From contig PKWA01000039.1 in assembly GCA_003131665.1 (NCBI GenBank), positions 17,339-26,416 on the forward strand: 9,078 bases of DNA. The letters run 5' to 3'. The stretch comes from Acidimicrobiaceae bacterium. Lineage in GTDB: Bacteria > Actinomycetota > Acidimicrobiia > Acidimicrobiales > RAAP-2. Position numbers and translations under genes: made by a program. The notes under the pieces are model-generated. The model saw nothing but the letters and a program-made list of their open reading frames with translations, did no database searches and was not told the origin of the DNA. Below, piece by piece: positions 5,548 to 9,078 of the stretch (positions within the stretch are counted from its first letter, which is position 1; each line of letters opens with the position of its first letter).

Positions 5548-8500
5548 GTGAAAGACTTTGCGACACGTTCGATAGGCCGTATCGGTTTGATTCTCTTCAC
5601 GACGGCCCTGGTCGCTGGCGCGATGATCGCCGTGCCGGCTAGCGCGGATAGTTCGACTGGTTCAATCTCGGGCGTCGTGAATTTCGCCTCGGGTGGTGTA
5701 GCGGCGGGTGTGTGCGTCAATGCCTTTCCGCCCGGTGGCGGGGCTGGCAATGGCGCCAATACCGCGAGCGATGGGACGTACACCATCTCGGGACTTGCCC
5801 CTGGTACCTACAATGTCACGGCCAACCCCACGTGTTACGGCTCGACGCCGTCGAACTACGCCGCCCAAACGCTGACGGGCGTCACCGTCTCGGCGGGCGC
5901 GACGGCGCTCAATGAGAACTTCGCCCTCGTGCAGGGCGGCTTCATCTCGGGCACCGTCACCTTCGCTTCGGGCGGCGCGGCCGCAGGCGTGTGCATCAAT
6001 GCCTACTCTTCCGGCGGCGAAAATGATAGTAACGCCACCACGGCGAGTGACGGGACGTACACCATCTCAGGTCTGGCGCCTGGCTCCTTCAACGTCACCG
6101 TCGAATCCTCTTGCTACGGTTCGGCGACGAACTACGTATCACAGACCTTGAGCGGCGTCAGCGTCACCGCGGGACAAACCTCGTCTGGTGTGAACTTTGC
6201 CATAGTGAATGGCGGCTCCATCTCAGGGACGGTGACCTTGGCTTCGGGCGGTGCAGCCGCGAACGTGTGCGTCAATGCCTATTCTTCCGAAAACGGGTCT
6301 GGCAACGGTGTCAACACGGCGAGCGACGGGACGTACACGATTCCTGGACTAGCCCCCGGTGTCTACAACGTTTCGGTCGACCCCGGTTGCAACGGCTCGG
6401 CAACGAGCTACTCATCCCAGACCATCTCCGGAGTCAACGTCACCGCTGGCGCGACGACGGACGGTGAAGACTTCGTACTTGCGCAAGGCGGTTCTATTTC
6501 GGGCACCGTCGACCTCGCCGCGGGCGGTGCGGCCGCCGGCGTCTGCGTCTACGCCTACTCTTCCGGCGATGAGTCTGGCAACGGCGCCACCACGACGAGC
6601 GACGGGACGTACACGATCCCTGGACTCGCGCCTGGTTCCTACGACGTTTCGATCTCCTCTTGCTACGGCTCCTCTTCGAACTACGTATCGCAGATCTTGT
6701 CTGGCGTCGACGTCACCGCGGGACAAACGACGTCTGGTGAAAACTTCGCCATCGTGAATGGCGGCTCGATCTCGGGGACCATCTCGTTCGCTGCGGGCGG
6801 TCCGGCGGCGGGCGTCTGCCTCGATGCCTTCCTGCCCGGCGGTCAGTTCGGCTTCGGGGCCACCACGGCGAGCGACGGGACCTACACCATCTCGGGACTT
6901 CTTCCTGGTTCCTACAACCTCTCGGTCGACCCCGGTTGCAACGGTGCGACGTCGAGTTACATCTCCCAGAGCATTACCGGAGTCAACGTCTCTGCTGGCA
7001 CGACGGCGGGCGGTGAAAACTTCGCCCTAGTCCAGGGAAGCTCCATCTCGGGCACCGTTACCCTCGCTGCGGGCGGCGTGGCCGCGGGTGTGTGTCTCGA
7101 TGTCTTTTCATCGGACGGGGGATCCTCGTTTGGCTACGCGACGTCGGCGAGCGACGGGACCTACACCGTTTCGGGACTGGCCCCGGACACCTATTACGTC
7201 TCGGTTGACCCCGCCTGCAACGGCTCGTTGTCGAGCTACATTTCCCAGTTCTTGACCGTGGTGTTGGCCGAGGCGGGAACAGCGACGGAGAACGTCACCT
7301 TGGTGGAGGGCGGCTCAATCACGGGTGAGGTTTCTGTCGCCTCTGGAGGCGTGGACGCGGGCGCGTGTGTGTCAGCTAGTTCGTCCGACGGTGGAGGTGG
7401 CTTCGGCTACGCGACGACGGCCAGCGACGGAACTTACAATATTTCGGGACTCGCCCCTGGCACGTACACCCTCGAGGCCGACCCTACATGTGGCGGCTCG
7501 GTGTCTTCGGACTTAGCAACCCAGAACCTGTCGGGCGTCAGCGTCGCGGTGGGAGCAACGACGGTCGGTGAGAACTTCGACCTCGGACTTGGCGGCTCGA
7601 TCTCGGGCACCGTCACGCTCTCCTCAGGCGGGGCGGCCGCGGGCGTGTGCGTCGAGGCCTTTACGCCCATTGGCCAGGGTGGTAACAGTGTCACGACGGC
7701 GAGCGACGGGACCTACACGATTTCAGGGCTGACACCTGGTTCCTACACCGTCCAGGCCGACCCCACTTGTTACGGCTCGACGTCGTCGAACTACGCGTCC
7801 CAGACGCTCTCTGCCGTCAACGTCACGGGTGGATTGACGACGGGCGGAGAGGACTTCGTTCTGGTGTCAGCCGGCTCGATCTCGGGCACCGTCACCCTTG
7901 TTTCGGGTGGCGCGGTCGCGGGCGTGTGTCTCACTGCGAATTCCTCGGACGGTGGATCTGGTCACGGTTCCGCCACGTCGGCGAGCGACGGGACCTACAC
8001 AATTTCGGGACTGACGCCTGGGACCTACCACGTCTTCGCCGACCCCACTTGTTACGGCGCGGTGTCGTCGAACGAGGAGTCCCAAAATCTCTCCGACGTC
8101 ATCGTCGCGGGTGGAGCGACGACGGGCGGAGAAAACTTCGAACTGGTGTCGGGTGGATCCATCTCGGGCACCGTCACCCTCCCTTCGGGTGGCGCCGCCG
8201 CGGGTGTGTGCCTCACTGCCTATTCGCCCGACACTGGCTACATATTCAGTTACGCGACGTCGGCGAGTGACGGAACGTACACCATCGGGGGACTGGGCGC
8301 CGGTTCCTACACGATCCAGGTCGACCCGAGCTGCAATAGTTTGTCCTCGAACGACGTGGCCCAAACTCTGTCCGGTATCAACGTCACCGTCGGAGCGACG
8401 GTGAGCAGCGTGAACTTCGCCCTGGTACTTGGCGGTTCGATCTCGGGCACCGTCACCCTCGCGTCGGGCGGACCGGCCGGGGGCGCGTGCGTTGAGGCAT

Positions 8501-9078
8501 TTTCAAGCGACGTTGGAGGTGGCTTCGGGTCTTCCAATTCGGCGTTCGACGGAACGTACACCATCTCGGGACTGGCCCCTGGCACGTACACCGTCGAGGC
8601 CGACCCCACGTGTTACGGCTCGGAGTCGTCGGACTTGGCGCCCCAAGCTCTGACGGGCGTCAGCGTTAGCGTCGGAGCGACGACGAGCGATGAGAATTTC
8701 GCCCTGGTACTTGGCGGTTCGATCTCAGGCACCGTCACCCTCCCTCTGGGTGGTGCGGCCGCGGGCGTGTGCCTCACGGCTCTTTCCTCGGAAAGTGGAG
8801 TCGCGTTCGGTTACGCCACGTCGGCGAGTGACGGGACCTACACGATCACGAACCTGGCGCCAGATTCCTACACCGTCGAGTCCGACCCCACGTGCAGCGG
8901 TTCGGTGTCGTCGATCTACCCGATTCAGTTCCTGCCGGGCGTGAGCGTAACCTCAGAAACCACCACGACTGGTCAGGACTTCACCCTGGTACAGCCCCCA
9001 GGCGCGCCGATCATCGGCACCTCGCCCGACTCGATCGATATCGCCGAGGACCGCGAACGCTTCCAGCAGCTGGTGCGC
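5548..9078 (+). CDS. Large secreted protein with 12 Cys-paired carboxypeptidase-regulatory-like repeats (partial, 1,177+ residues, open at the right edge)
   Basis: The frame runs without a stop from GTG 5548 to the window end. The signal peptide has K2, R7 and R11, a hydrophobic core at residues 12-29, and cleavage at ASA|D after residue 33. Twelve repeats follow (residues 38-1148), each about 91-94 residues. Each begins GSISGTV, has an AAAGVC segment, the hallmark [14 protein letters not shown], a PTCYGS segment and an ENFALV end. This matches the CarboxypepD_reg/prealbumin-like beta-sandwich found in cell-surface proteins. Each repeat has exactly two Cys about 40 residues apart (for example C56/C96, C149/C189, C1075/C1116), suggesting one disulfide per domain. 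Residues 34-1151 contain no Lys, Arg, Met or Trp, so the chain should be acidic and trypsin-resistant. A role as extracellular stalk, adhesin or sheath protein is inferred from architecture; no binding domain is visible. The last 26 residues look like CarB, so the true C-terminus is unknown. It diverges from another secreted-protein gene. Confidence 0.88.
   Translation, partial: [1177 protein letters not shown]
5659..8991 (+). repeat. Tandem coding repeat array, 12 units of 273-282 bp
   Basis: The repeat starts, taken at the ATC/ATT of the ISG motif (ATC-ACG in unit 7), are at 5665, 5944, 6220, 6496, 6769, 7045, 7318, 7600, 7879, 8161, 8440 and 8722. All spacings are multiples of three. Similarity extends to DNA: the 20-mer GCGAGCGACGGGACCTACAC is exact at 6868, 7147, 7699 and 7981. 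Units 2-3 and 4-5 resemble each other as pairs ([10 protein letters not shown] and [11 protein letters not shown] ends alternate), and unit 7 resembles unit 11, suggesting block duplications. Because units share exact words, the copy number could be miscounted in a short-read assembly. Confidence 0.92.
9001..9078 (+). other. carB: In-frame fragment matching carbamoyl-phosphate synthase large subunit (CarB)
   Basis: From residue 1152 of the repeat-protein frame the sequence changes to [13 protein letters not shown] followed by [13 protein letters not shown]. This is the conserved entry to the second ATP-grasp (carbamate-phosphorylating) half of CarB; E. coli CarB has [22 protein letters not shown] here, and proteobacterial proteins with GAPIIGTSP and RFQQ are closest by memory. 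CarB is a cytosolic enzyme of arginine and pyrimidine synthesis, so it makes no sense as the tail of an exported stalk. Three Arg appear in 26 residues after none in the preceding 1,118. The likely explanation is a chimeric join near 9000; a true fusion cannot be excluded from this window. Homology is recognised by memory, not by search. Confidence 0.75.

Noticed and set aside
7867..8364. Minus-strand 165-codon frame, and similar shadow frames within the repeat array
   Set aside because: Their apparent repeats only mirror the tandem repeats of the true plus-strand frame, which is continuous from 5548.
5659..8991. Possible CRISPR array, because of regular spacing
   Set aside because: The period is 273-282 bp, always a multiple of three, and similarity spans the whole unit with protein-level conservation. 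It is a coding tandem repeat.

Overview
The window looks like a chromosomal segment of a high-GC Gram-positive bacterium, probably an actinomycete-type organism and possibly an acidimicrobial lineage from a metagenome. This rests on G/C-rich third codon positions, frequent GTG starts, one well-placed leaderless-type promoter, and exported proteins with ordinary Sec signal peptides and wall-type repeat domains. The taxonomic call is inference; no marker gene is complete here.

Left part (1-4786), all on the minus strand. Read in the direction of transcription: a 548-residue secreted protein of unknown function with Ig-like and IPT/TIG-like C-terminal domains (4786-3140); a strong intrinsic terminator (3083-3116); a 12-TM MFS exporter (3066-1759); a GlcD/D-lactate dehydrogenase-type FAD-linked oxidase (1715-324); and the N-terminal 70 residues of a PotA-type ABC ATPase cut by the window edge (211-1). 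The 43-bp gap between the MFS and FAD oxidase genes suggests co-transcription. The MFS gene has no Shine-Dalgarno sequence, but a TAGAAT box lies 6 nt before its GTG, inside the U-tract of the upstream terminator.

Middle (4787-5547). A 761-bp non-coding, comparatively A/T-rich divergent region separates the two secreted-protein genes. It holds candidate promoters, two adjacent 6-2-6 palindromes, a 10-bp-spaced direct repeat, and a C-run/G-run pair that could mask the ribosome binding site of the rightward gene.

Right part (5548-9078), plus strand. One reading frame of 1,177 codons stays open to the window edge. It encodes a signal peptide followed by twelve tandem repeats of about 92 residues of the carboxypeptidase-regulatory-like (prealbumin-like beta-sandwich) type. 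Each repeat carries exactly two cysteines at conserved positions. The mature repeat region (about 1,118 residues) contains no Lys, Arg, Met or Trp. It is most likely a long, disulfide-stapled surface stalk or adhesin.

The last 26 codons (9001-9078) do not belong to this fold. They match the conserved start of the second ATP-grasp half of carbamoyl-phosphate synthase large subunit (CarB), in frame. This is either an assembly or recombination chimera (favoured) or a very unusual fusion, and it is the point most worth checking.
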